Below, piece by piece: positions 35,489-45,000 of a stretch of 64,000 bases of DNA. The stretch spans positions 124,001-188,000 of the forward strand of contig CAYOJJ010000003.1 of the NCBI GenBank assembly GCA_964404255.1, read 5' to 3'. Every line of letters starts with the position of its first letter. Position 1 is the stretch's first letter. Source of the DNA: JAFDZW01 sp964404255 (GTDB taxonomy: Bacteria > Bacteroidota > Ignavibacteria > Palsa-1295). The position numbers and the translations under genes were made by a program. Under the pieces are notes generated by a model. The model was not told the origin of the DNA. It made no database searches and saw only the letters and a program-made list of their open reading frames with translations.

Positions 35489-36151
35489 ATGACCTTAGAA
35501 GAGTTTGCCGTTAACTTCGAGAAGCGAAGTATAGCCGAGATGAATCGCCGCGCAGAAGCCGCTATGCTCTTTCTGCTCGGGGCCATCCAAGAAGCCTATT
35601 ATGATAAATTGATCGGTTCACGCGGCGGGGCCGGAGCGGTCGGAGCCTTGAGTTCAAAAGTGCAATTTGCCACTTCGTTTATCGTCGGGGTGATCGGCTT
35701 CGGTAAGAGCGGCGACTACTTAAAATATCTCGAGTATGGAATCGCGCCTGCTGCCGGAGCAAAGTACGAAGCGTATTCTACCGTGCCTCCACCGACAGCC
35801 ATCGCCGAGTGGATCAAACGCTCCCGGCTACCGATACCGGACAAATTCAAGCCATTGAATCTTCGCTCAAGAGATAGAGTCCGGGCATTAAAAAAATTAT
35901 CGCGGGGTGCAGGAGAGGCGACCAAACGATATGCCCGTATTGCTTCGGCGACTATTACATCGAGAGCCGCTAAACGAGCCCGGGCTGTCGACTCTCAAAA
36001 AGGGACACTGGAGGAGCGGGCACGGTTGCGATGGGCATGGGCCATCGCTATAAAACGCAAGAAGTTTGGCTATAAAGGTCTGCGGATCATTGAGCGCGTA
36101 GCCAAGCAGGTGGAGCACGAGATCATTGCCATTCTCGAGGCCGAATCGTAA
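35489..36151 (+). CDS. Neck/tail protein, HK97 gp10-like
   Basis: A 220-residue basic protein with LEYGIAP and PPPTAIAEWIKRSRLP followed by RWAWAIAIKRKKFGYKG, the pattern seen in gp10-type/minor tail proteins that join head and tail. It is the first gene of the rightward late operon, 25 bases from the symmetric control region. Confidence 0.72.
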   Translation: MTLEEFAVNFEKRSIAEMNRRAEAAMLFLLGAIQEAYYDKLIGSRGGAGAVGALSSKVQFATSFIVGVIGFGKSGDYLKYLEYGIAPAAGAKYEAYSTVPPPTAIAEWIKRSRLPIPDKFKPLNLRSRDRVRALKKLSRGAGEATKRYARIASATITSRAAKRARAVDSQKGTLEERARLRWAWAIAIKRKKFGYKGLRIIERVAKQVEHEIIAILEAES

Positions 36152-36226
36152 TGCTTTTCAACATACACCAATAAAAAAGCCGAGACCTCGTGGCCCCGGC
36201 TAATCACATTACAATAACCTTAAAAA

Positions 36227-37405
36227 ATGCATAAAAAAACCATCAGCTTAGTTTGTCTTTTTTTTTGCTGGACATTCCTCACTGACGCTCTTGCTAACGG
36301 TCGTAGCGCAGATAGGATTCCGACGCACGTTGCAACTCTCATTGAGCACGAGCGCGCTACCGATAGCGTGGAAGCGGCTGAAGTCTTTCTTCTTCCGTTT
36401 CGTCATGAAATCGACTCGGTAGCGTCCGCGTATCATATTCCACCCGCTCTCATTGCGGCCATCGTACAGGAGGAGTCGAACTTTGAGGCGTTCGCTATTC
36501 GCACCGAGCCAGCCTACCTAAAGAAACGCTCGGTCATCAATGCGGCCAGAGCGTGGAGTAAGACTCATCACGGTATCCCTACCGCAACAACCGAACTCGT
36601 CCTGCGCGCCTCCTCATGGGGCCTGATGCAACCGATGGGTCAACTGGCCCGAGAGCAGGGCTTTTCAGCTAAATATCTTTCCGAGCTTATCCTTCCGACT
36701 CAGTCGCTCTCACAGGGAGCGCTCTTACTTGCGCGATTGCTCAAGCGATATCACCAAGACACGCTCTCTGCCATTAGTGCCTATAATCAGGGTAGTAATA
36801 AACGCCGACGCGGAGTCTTTGTAAACGCGAGATATGTCTACCGGGTCAGCGTAGCGTGGAAGGTCTATCAGTCGGTCTTTTCCTCTTCATTCAATTACTT
36901 ATCAACCCCTTTATCAACGCCTAACACTCATGTCCATATCAGAAACCAAAACACTAACGATCAAACAAATCCTGCTCGATTTTTTACTAACGCTCCTCTC
37001 GGGTATCCTCGTCGGAATGCTGCTTCGCGGATGTCAGAACGAGCCGAAACCGACACGTTCACCGGCAAGCTTGCACAAAACCGACACCGAGCGAAAAGTC
37101 TTGGTTCGAGCGGACTCGGCGCAAGCAAGCATTCCACTGCCGGGCCGACGAGTGCTTCTATCAGTCACCCTCAAAGAACCGAAAGCGTCCCGCGATTCTT
37201 CCCGGTTACCCTCGGACTCGTTATGGTGTGTGGACTCGGTTGGTTACTTTTCCGATACTACCGCGAATCAAATAGTCCATACGCTACAACAACCGTTTCC
37301 GGACACGCTTACGATTTGCCTGAACAAACGGACAAACGAGTTCAGGATGTCCTTCGCCGAGAGCTTTCGACTCGCCAAAACGACCATTCATTATCTCGCT
37401 CATGA
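36227..37405 (+). CDS. Lytic transglycosylase (endolysin) with extended C-terminus
   Basis: After a signal peptide (first ~23 residues), a SLT-type transglycosylase domain spans about residues 50-215: catalytic Glu83 in QEESNFE, the SWGLMQPM motif (GLMQ) and SAYNQGSN. This would cut peptidoglycan at host lysis. From about residue 235 the protein becomes low-complexity and this part is also covered, in another frame, by the 36930 gene. One hydrophobic stretch (FFPVTLGLVMVCGLGWLL, about residue 328) could be a chance product of the overlap. Whether the extension is used is open. Confidence 0.85.
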   Translation: MHKKTISLVCLFFCWTFLTDALANGRSADRIPTHVATLIEHERATDSVEAAEVFLLPFRHEIDSVASAYHIPPALIAAIVQEESNFEAFAIRTEPAYLKKRSVINAARAWSKTHHGIPTATTELVLRASSWGLMQPMGQLAREQGFSAKYLSELILPTQSLSQGALLLARLLKRYHQDTLSAISAYNQGSNKRRRGVFVNARYVYRVSVAWKVYQSVFSSSFNYLSTPLSTPNTHVHIRNQNTNDQTNPARFFTNAPLGYPRRNAASRMSERAETDTFTGKLAQNRHRAKSLGSSGLGASKHSTAGPTSASISHPQRTESVPRFFPVTLGLVMVCGLGWLLFRYYRESNSPYATTTVSGHAYDLPEQTDKRVQDVLRRELSTRQNDHSLSRS

Positions 37406-37547
37406 TTCGGTCGTGACGATTCACGACTCAGTACAAACTATTACGAAAGAAACACTCCCGTGGTGGCACGACCCTTTGCTCATTTCAGGGGGTCTCGTCA
37501 GCGGAGCGATAATCGGGGTACTCGTCGGACTCATCGCTCATTTATAA
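36930..37547 (+). CDS. Two-membrane-segment lysis protein (spanin- or holin-like), overlapping the endolysin
   Basis: A 205-residue protein with an N-terminal membrane segment (about 13-35, LLDFLLTLLSGILVGMLLRGC) and a C-terminal one (about 183-204, LLISGGLVSGAIIGVLVGLIAHL). The intervening region is soluble with a beta-like part. The first 476 bases overlap the endolysin frame. Topology fits a holin, antiholin or unimolecular spanin; the cysteine at the end of the first segment is not in a canonical lipobox. The regular membrane ends suggest that this frame, not the endolysin tail, is the selected one here. Confidence 0.7.
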   Translation: MSISETKTLTIKQILLDFLLTLLSGILVGMLLRGCQNEPKPTRSPASLHKTDTERKVLVRADSAQASIPLPGRRVLLSVTLKEPKASRDSSRLPSDSLWCVDSVGYFSDTTANQIVHTLQQPFPDTLTICLNKRTNEFRMSFAESFRLAKTTIHYLAHDSVVTIHDSVQTITKETLPWWHDPLLISGGLVSGAIIGVLVGLIAHL

Positions 37548-37608
37548 GCCTGCGTATTCGTCCGCAACCCCGTTCAGAATCGTTCAGAAACCTTCCTGCC
37601 TATCAAGC

Positions 37609-38001
37609 ATGGTCTCCGAGCTTCGCACCCTTGCTACCGCCTTAGAACCAATTGAAGGGGTCGCCGTCCTGCGCACCCGCTGGTATGCCGAAACGATCAA
37701 CGCTCCGCTCCCGGCAGTGATCGTCGACTACGAGCGTCCGATTGAGTCCTTGCTCCTCGAAAACGGACGCGACTTACCCGAAGGCGATTTCTTCTATTTG
37801 GAAATCGCCGTTAAGCCCACCACGACCGACGACCCCCTTGAAACCCTCGAACGGCTCGAGACCCTCATCGAAGTCGTGCGCGAAAGAATCTACGCTGCTT
37901 TTGCCGATAAAACCGTGCTCTTTCTTCAGCCGGAAGTTATCAATATGCCTTTTGCCAAACAAACGTCGCTCTCCTTCCTCTGCGACCTCTACATCGGATA
38001 A
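37609..38001 (+). CDS. Small phage virion/tail-completion protein
   Basis: A 130-residue alpha/beta protein (AVIVDYERPIESLL; ETLIEVVRERIYAAF) of the type seen for tail terminator or Gp37-like proteins. It ends 2 bases before the portal start. The name rests on position and general character. Confidence 0.65.
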   Translation: MVSELRTLATALEPIEGVAVLRTRWYAETINAPLPAVIVDYERPIESLLLENGRDLPEGDFFYLEIAVKPTTTDDPLETLERLETLIEVVRERIYAAFADKTVLFLQPEVINMPFAKQTSLSFLCDLYIG

Positions 38002-38003
38002 TA

Positions 38004-39308
38004 ATGAATCTCTTTGGGTTTTCCATCACTAAATCTAAAGCCACTCCCCGCGACGGCTTTCAGGTCAATGGCGATAAGGTCGTTAACGAAGCCGAAGAAG
38101 TCGTCAAAAGCTACCAGTGGGTTCGTAATACGCTTACAACGGCCCACGGAGCGGCTCTGCCATCGGTCGATCCATTTCTGCTTTCGGCCCTCGTCGATTA
38201 CAACGGCTACCACTCGAGCGCGCTTCATATAAAGAAAGACGTAACCGTCGGTCAGGGCTATGAGTGCTCTGAACAATTACACGGGCTAATCGATGAAGCC
38301 AACGAAGACGACTCGTTTCAGGACATCTTAAATAAATTTTCGCTCGACCTGGAGACCTATGGTTCTGCCTACATCGAGCCGGTACTTTCCCCGGGGCAAT
38401 CGCCCTACTTCTATAACTCTCCGGCTCTATTAACGAGAGTGAAACCTCCCGCGAACGACGACCCCAAAGAAGAAGAATCCTATTTACAGTTCGTCTATAA
38501 AAAGAACTATGGAGTGTCTTCGGTCGAGTTCGACAAGTTCAAGTTCGGAATGCGCACGGGCATTCGCCAGCTTAAACTGCAATCGCCAAATGCCGACCAG
38601 TGGTACGGAAAACCCGAGTACCTCTCCGGTAAAAAAGCCATTCTCCTTAATTACTCGATCTTAACGCTGGCCGAAAAGCTCTTCGATAACTCGCTCATGC
38701 TCGATAAGCTCTTTACTATCGAAGGGGGAAAGCTAACGCCCGAGCAGAAGCGCGAGATGCGCCTGTTTATGAAGGGCAATCTCAAGGGACTCGATAACGC
38801 CGCTAAAAGTCTTATCCTCGAATTACAGCACGGAGCGAAGCTTGCCGTGCAGGACATGAATGCTTCGATCCGTGAAGCACCCTATATCGACCTTCGTAGA
38901 GAGAACCGCGATGAAATTGCCGCGTCGCACCGCGTCCCGCCTCGACTGCTCAATATCATCGCCGCCGGCCAGATCGGTGCCACCGGTGAAGTCGAGGGAC
39001 AGTTAAAAATCTTCAAGATTTTTTTTGCCGACCCGCGTCAGCGGCTGCTCGAAGAATTCTTTAAAAAATTATTCCGCTCCTGTAATCTCCCGGACGCGAA
39101 TACCTTCCGCTTGCTGCCAATGGATATCACTGCCGGAGCAACCGATGCCCAAACACTCTCGCTCTTAACGGGTGGACAGCCGATTATTACTCCTGCCGAA
39201 GCCCGTGAAGACTGGCTCACGGAAAAAAGCGACCATTTATCTCCAAAGATGGCCGCACAACTGCTTCAGTATATGAAGCTCCTCGACGATAAGAGCAGAC
39301 TCCTCTAA
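38004..39308 (+). CDS. Portal protein (PBSX/P2-type)
   Basis: A 434-residue protein with the portal pattern: an N-terminal region with ALVDYNGYHSSALHIKKDVTVG, central YGSAYIEPV and LNYSILTLAEKL, and the C-terminal clip region LRRENRDEIAASHRVPPRLLNII. The portal dodecamer admits DNA into the capsid. It is followed by both terminase genes, reversing the common terminase-portal order. Confidence 0.88.
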   Translation: MNLFGFSITKSKATPRDGFQVNGDKVVNEAEEVVKSYQWVRNTLTTAHGAALPSVDPFLLSALVDYNGYHSSALHIKKDVTVGQGYECSEQLHGLIDEANEDDSFQDILNKFSLDLETYGSAYIEPVLSPGQSPYFYNSPALLTRVKPPANDDPKEEESYLQFVYKKNYGVSSVEFDKFKFGMRTGIRQLKLQSPNADQWYGKPEYLSGKKAILLNYSILTLAEKLFDNSLMLDKLFTIEGGKLTPEQKREMRLFMKGNLKGLDNAAKSLILELQHGAKLAVQDMNASIREAPYIDLRRENRDEIAASHRVPPRLLNIIAAGQIGATGEVEGQLKIFKIFFADPRQRLLEEFFKKLFRSCNLPDANTFRLLPMDITAGATDAQTLSLLTGGQPIITPAEAREDWLTEKSDHLSPKMAAQLLQYMKLLDDKSRLL

Positions 39309-39329
39309 TTTTTTTTCGCCCTATCAACC

Positions 39330-39785
39330 ATGCCAAAACGAAACCTCAGCGATGAGCGCGCTCACGCTCATCAACTATTTATTCATCAGGGAAAGTCTAT
39401 CCCCGAGATTGCCGATATCCTCGGCGTCCATGAAAACTCCGTCCGTTCGTGGGCTAAAACCGACGACTGGCAGAAGCAACGCGACGAGCTCGTCGTTACG
39501 TCCGTCGCTATTGCCGACGATATCAAGCAGGTACTGCACTCGGTGGTAAAAGAAATCCAGCAAAAGCAGACTGCCGGAGAGCTTATCAGTGACATCTTAT
39601 TGCTACGCTTACAGCGAATCGTCAAATCGCTCTCGGCTCTACATAGCCGTTACGACGAACGGGGCCTCGCCATCGTAACAATGAAGCGATATACCGACTA
39701 CCTCGCCGAAATAAAAGATTTCTCTACCCTGCAAGCCGTGCGTTCGAGCTTGCCGGACTTCTATAGGGGGCTCCTCGATGACTAA
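39330..39785 (+). CDS. Terminase small subunit
   Basis: A 151-residue protein with an N-terminal helix-turn-helix (GKSIPEIADILGVHENSVRSW, residues about 20-40) and helical C-terminus, as in small terminase subunits that recognise the packaging site. It overlaps the large subunit start by 8 bases. Confidence 0.82.
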   Translation: MPKRNLSDERAHAHQLFIHQGKSIPEIADILGVHENSVRSWAKTDDWQKQRDELVVTSVAIADDIKQVLHSVVKEIQQKQTAGELISDILLLRLQRIVKSLSALHSRYDERGLAIVTMKRYTDYLAEIKDFSTLQAVRSSLPDFYRGLLDD

Positions 39786-41379
39786 ACCGATCGTGCAAAC
39801 CCGAATCCTTGCTTCCGAGCGCCGGGTAAAGAAACAACTGGCCTCGCTTCGCAAGGAAGCTGCCGATCATCTGAAGGCCCTCGATGCCGTTACGCTCTTT
39901 TCCACCTCAAAAGAAGAACAGCAAGAACGAATCAAGCGCGGAGCAAGCGATCCGATGTTCTTTTATAAGACCTATTTCCCTCATGCCTTCAGTAATGAGT
40001 GCGCCGACTGGCATCCTGAGTTTATAAACGACCTCCAGCTTACCGATCAAATGCTCGCTATCACCGCCCAGCGTGGCGGTGCAAAGAGTACCTATATCTT
40101 TGGCGAAGTAATGCGCTGGATTTGCTACCGGATGCACCGATTTATTATCTACAGGCTCGATTCTTTAAGTAAGGCGGAGCATTACACGCAACGAATCCTG
40201 CTGGAATTTCAGCATAACGAACGCTTACGGCACGATTTCGGAGAACTCGTATCGGCGAATGCGGCCTGTGGGGACTTTGTCTGCCGTGATCCCGAGACTA
40301 AACGAACCATTACCCGGGTCGTTGCCTTCGGTGCGAATATGTCGCTTCGCGGCTACATCGATCAGGAAACCCGTCCCGATGTCATTATCAACGAAGACCT
40401 GCAAGACCGCGATGCTTCCGAGAGTGAAGTCCGTACCGAGAAGGAATTACGCCGCTTACTACGCGATGCCCGTCCTGCCTTAGTCCCATCCGGCTGGAAA
40501 TTCATCGTCGCAGGAAACATTATCTGCACCGGGTCGCTCATGGATATCCTCCTGCACCCGGATAAGCACAAATCCTTTATTAAACGCCGCTATCCTGCCG
40601 AGTATAAAGACGAAAACGGCGTACGTCACTCGACGTGGAACGACCGTTTCCCCCTTGAACTGCTCGATAAAATACAGGTCGACCTCGGCGACGTGGCCTA
40701 CGAAGTAGAGTTTCTTTGTAATGCGGTCGAAGTCGGAACGGTCTTTAAATATAAGCGCGACATTCATCGCTATGCAACCCTGCCTCAAGAGATCGATCTA
40801 AGCTCGGTGGTCTTAATCCAGGTCGATCCGGCTCTCAGTGGCACGAACGACTTTACGGCACTTGGAGTATTCGTAGCATACGAACACACCATTAACCGAC
40901 CCGATTATAATACGTGGGTCGACGAGAAGGGAGTGCCGTTTCCTGAAGGTATTTATACGATCCTCCTCGATGTCTTTTGCCGTCAGGTGGGTATCGACGA
41001 GACGATTGAAGCCTGTTATGCCTATTATAACCAGTGGCAGGCCACCGAACTGCACTGCGATGGCTCGGTCGATAAAGAAATTGTCTTCGAGCGGTTCTTT
41101 GCCCAGTATGAAGTCAAGACCGGAGTGCGATTGCCGCTCATCTTTGACAAATTTACCCTCTCGAAAGACGCCCGGATTAAGGTTATCCAGCCCTTTTTAC
41201 AGCGCAGGAAGATCTTATTCCCCCCACACGACTCCGAAGACCTGAAAACGCTTATCACCCAATTAACCCGCTACGGAAAGAACGGCGAACATGACGACGG
41301 GCCGGATATGCTGGCCGCTGCCGTCGAAAATCTCGATGCCGAACAGGTCGGTGGGAAGATAAACGTCTATACGATTTAA
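39778..41379 (+). CDS. Terminase large subunit
   Basis: The DNA-packaging motor and nuclease, 533 residues. The ATPase has a Walker A-like QRGGAKST (near residue 97-104) and Walker B VIINEDLQD (near 202); the nuclease domain begins with QVDPALSGTND (near 348) and ends with DDGPDMLAAAVE (near 505). Length is normal. It closes the rightward late operon and overlaps the convergent HTH gene by 4 bases. Confidence 0.92.
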   Translation: MTKPIVQTRILASERRVKKQLASLRKEAADHLKALDAVTLFSTSKEEQQERIKRGASDPMFFYKTYFPHAFSNECADWHPEFINDLQLTDQMLAITAQRGGAKSTYIFGEVMRWICYRMHRFIIYRLDSLSKAEHYTQRILLEFQHNERLRHDFGELVSANAACGDFVCRDPETKRTITRVVAFGANMSLRGYIDQETRPDVIINEDLQDRDASESEVRTEKELRRLLRDARPALVPSGWKFIVAGNIICTGSLMDILLHPDKHKSFIKRRYPAEYKDENGVRHSTWNDRFPLELLDKIQVDLGDVAYEVEFLCNAVEVGTVFKYKRDIHRYATLPQEIDLSSVVLIQVDPALSGTNDFTALGVFVAYEHTINRPDYNTWVDEKGVPFPEGIYTILLDVFCRQVGIDETIEACYAYYNQWQATELHCDGSVDKEIVFERFFAQYEVKTGVRLPLIFDKFTLSKDARIKVIQPFLQRRKILFPPHDSEDLKTLITQLTRYGKNGEHDDGPDMLAAAVENLDAEQVGGKINVYTI

Positions 41380-41636
41380 TGTTTTCCCCGCAAGGCCTTC
41401 TCTATTTCCTCGGGAGTCTTATTAAAAGCGTTCTTGACTAAGAAGTAATGAAGAGGAGTTTTCAATGCTCTGGCTATTCTCTGCAAGGTCACCACCGTGA
41501 CTTGGTACTCGCCGCGTTCGACGTTACCGATATAGTTTCCATTAAGTTTACACTGGGCTCCGAGACGGGCTTGTGACCACCCGCGCTCTTTCCGAAAGCC
41601 TTTTATATTGTCCGCAATAACGGTAGTAATCTCCAT
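41376..41636 (-). CDS. Small Cro/C1-type HTH regulator
   Basis: From the ATG at 41636 the protein is 86 residues with an XRE helix-turn-helix (IKGFRKERGWSQARLGAQCK, then YIGNVERGEYQVTVVTLQRI). The frame is open to 41789 but the operator and promoter lie in that upstream part, so the later start is preferred. A 16-bp palindrome 34 bases upstream is its likely binding site. It could control the cargo genes to its right or act as a late regulator. Confidence 0.8.
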   Translation of the reverse strand: MEITTVIADNIKGFRKERGWSQARLGAQCKLNGNYIGNVERGEYQVTVVTLQRIARALKTPLHYFLVKNAFNKTPEEIEKALRGKH

Positions 41637-41660
41637 AACGGGATTTCTACCCCAATAAAT

Positions 41661-41715
41661 AAAGTGAATTACCGAGTATACTCGGTACTTTTCACTTTTT
41701 TTTTGTGTATATTTG
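41661..41715. promoter_or_regulatory. Operator palindrome and TATATTTG promoter
   Basis: The perfect palindrome ACCGAGTATACTCGGT (41671-41686) is flanked by AAAGTGAA (41661-41668) and its inverse TTCACTTT (41692-41699). A plus-strand TATATTTG (41708-41715) follows. The HTH protein encoded next to it is the probable ligand, giving linked control of itself and the cargo. Confidence 0.6.
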
Positions 41716-42015
41716 TATCGACAGATACTTCGGTAATGCTCGAATCGGCTTCTAATGTGGAAGCTCGTTTCCCCGGAGTGCCGGAACATCGTCTCTGCGG
41801 TGTTAATCCATCATCACGCGGACATTAAAAAGTGATATCAACTATCGATACAGGGATGTAACTTTCATTCTTGCCGACAGTTCTTGCTATAGGTCTTTAG
41901 TTATTGACCTATAAAAAAGGAATTCCTTACAAACGTCAAACAGTCTCGGTGGTCATTTGTCTATGACCTCCCGGGGAGGATATTCATGTACTTTCAAATA
42001 ATTATTTTTTAAACC
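41716..42015 (+). other. Long untranslated leader of the surface-protein genes
   Basis: These 300 bases have no convincing ORF. Two hairpins stand out: TATAGGTC (41888-41895) with GACCTATA (41906-41913) followed by six As, and GGTCAT (41951-41956) with ATGACC (41963-41968). No Shine-Dalgarno precedes the ATG at 42016, only an A/T-rich stretch. Confidence 0.45.
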
Positions 42016-45000
42016 ATGAAAACCAAAACTATACTTGCGACCCTGCTTCTAATAGCAGGGATGGTAATGCTATGCGTAAATGGGGTGAAAGCCCAAACCG
42101 ACGTTCCCCGGATAATTAGTTATCAGGGAATAATAAAATCTGCTACTGGAGCGCCTTTGTATGGTAACCACAAGGTGTCTGTAGCGTTTTATAATAATAG
42201 CGACGGCACAGAAATGATTTGGCAAGGCGAATATGTGGCTCCGGTCGAGAACGGAGTTTTTAATATCCTGCTTGGCTCGGGAGCCTACCCGTTGCCCAGT
42301 CCTAAAGTTATGAATCGCACCATCTATGTGGGAGTAAAGGTGGACGGTGGAGCAGAGATGCGACCACTTTCTATGCTTGCGGGAGTCCCGTATGCAATAA
42401 CGGTCTCCGATAGTGCCATCACAAAGGAAAAGATGGCAGTGAACTATCTCGGTGGCATTGCTTTAGATGGGAAAACGATAACGAAGAAAGGCGGAGTACT
42501 TAATCTAAAGCCCGGACTCGGCATCGATCTTCTCTATGATCAGGAGAGTAATACCTTATCGTTAAATTCTACCGGTGGAATCACCAACACGACACAGGCC
42601 ATCTTAGATAACCCTTGCTCGGATAATAATGATGGCGGTACTGGTTCACGCAACGTGGTAGCAGGTGGTTGTGAAAATACCGCTAATCCCCCGGGAGGAG
42701 CAAGTATCGGTTATGCCGTCGTCGGTGGTGGCCAAAGTAATACAGCATTAGGAGTCTATTCCGTAATCGCCGGTGGATCGACCGATACGGTAACTTCTGT
42801 CGGCTATAGTGCTGCCATTGCCGGTGGTATTTACAATAAGGTGGCAGAAGCCTACGGTTCAATCGGTGGCGGGCTCCATAACAGCGTCTATGGTCAAGGT
42901 GGTACCATTGCCGGTGGATCGTTTAACCTGGACTCCTCAATGAGCGGTGCTATCGGTGGTGGTATCGGAAATAAGATCGATGGCTCCAGTGTAAATTCGC
43001 TTATTGCCGGTGGCGACTCAAATTTAGTGCGGCTGGCCTTTGGTTCGGCAATTGGCGGCGGCACTTATAATATCGTTGACGCAGACCTTGCCGGAATTGC
43101 CAGCGGCTCCAGCCACCATAATACTGGTGAAAATAGCTTTATCGGTGGCGGTGGATCGAATAGAATAGGTATTACTTTCTTCAATACTATCGGCGGCGGT
43201 AATAATAACCGTATCGATTCATTAACCGATTTCTCTTTCATCGGCGGTGGCAAGAATAACACCATTAAAGGTTTTAATTCCTTTAATATAAGTGATTTCT
43301 CTTCCAATTTCAGCGTATTATCCGGCGGACTCAACAATACAGTCTTCGGCCATACTTCTGCTATTGTCGGGGGTAGAAATCTGAAAGTCGGTTCTAATAC
43401 CTTTGGTTTCAGCACTGAAGAAACTGCTATTAATTTATCGACGGACTCCGGTATTGCTTTCTTTGGCGGCACTGATCTGTGGTTACATAACGACGATAAT
43501 ATCGCAAGGAAGATCAAATTCTTTGAGATGAATGATAGCGGTTCACAATTTACTTCGTTTCGCGCTGGCTCGATGCAGAGTAATGTAGAATACGTCCTGC
43601 CGTTAAAGCAAGGAGGAGTGAAATTCGTCTTAGCAAATGATGGGGCTGGAAATCTGTTCTGGGACAACCTGCGAGGCGACTTCGATCATAATCTCGATTC
43701 CCTCGGGCATCGGGTTGATTCGTTAGTTGGTACCGTGGCTGGGCCGACCGACTGGCACGTAACGGGAAATTCCGGTACTGCCACTCCTACTAACTTCCTG
43801 GGCACTATCGATAGTCAGGCATTTGAAATTCATATTAATAATTCCGATGCAGTAGCAAATCGCGGAAGCAAACGAGTAATGAGATACATTCCGAACGATA
43901 GCAGTGCCTCTATACTGGGGGGATCACAAGCTAACGATCTACCGGATTCTGTTATGGGCGGTGTTATCGCAGGCGGAGGATCGTTCACGCTTCCGAATAT
44001 CAATCAAGGCGATTACTCCGTCATTAGCGGCGGTCAGGGAAATAGAATTCTTTCTTCTGATAGTGGCCGCGACTTCTTTATACGAAACAGTCACGCTTTC
44101 ATTGGCGGTGGATTTCGTAATACGATTACAAGAAATAGCGACGGTGTTTTCGATGACGCCGGGGGTAGTATGGGAGCAACGATTGCCGGTGGGACAAGGA
44201 ATACTATCGAAGACAACGCCGGATTTATTGGCGCCGGAGATAGTAATGTCATCAGCGAAACGTTTGGTGTTATCGGAGGTGGCCAATTTAATAGAGCCTT
44301 TGGAAATTATGATGTAATTGGTGGTGGGTTTAATAACGGTTGCGAACCGAACCACAATCCGATTGCAATTTTCGTCGGCGGTGGCGATAATAATCAAATT
44401 GGCTGTGACAGTGTTTCGGGTAACCCTGATAATACGGTTATTTGCGGTGGAAGTCGTAATGTGGTAACCGGCAACCACTCGTTTATTGGCGGCGGCGGCG
44501 GTACAAAAGGTGCTGGAATTAATATGTTCGACTCCGTGCTAAGCACGTTCTCTGCACTCGTGGGCGGAAGTAATAACACTATTAGCATCGTTTCCGATAA
44601 TTCGTTCTTAGGAGGGGGATCATTAAATAAAATCACCAGATCTCTTACTTCTACATTGACCGGAGGTAAGAACAATACGATTAGCGGTTCAACAAGTTCT
44701 TTTATTGGAGGTGGTACCGATAATAAGGTGTTGCATTTGGCTCAATTTAGTACAATAGTCGCTGGACAATTTAATAAAATTGACACCGGGACATTTAATA
44801 CTATTGGAGGTGGTAGTGGGAATGTCATCGGCCAAAGCCAAACTCCTAAACTCCTTTCCGAGTTTTGTACTATCCCGGGTGGCGACCATGATACAGCCCG
44901 AGGATATGGCCAAACCGTGTTAGGTTACTTTAACAGACCGCAAGGTAATAGTATGCAACCAACAACGCAGAACAGAACTGGCGTTATAGGCGATGACCGA

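Noticed and set aside
43065..43667. A 200-codon minus-strand ORF within the repeat protein gene (also 43939-44478)
   Set aside because: Antisense shadows of a glycine/asparagine-rich coding sequence, with no signals or family.
42640..44900. Short regularly spaced repeats as a possible CRISPR array
   Set aside because: The repetition comes from the coding of IxGGxxN protein units in one long open frame; units vary and there are no conserved direct repeats.
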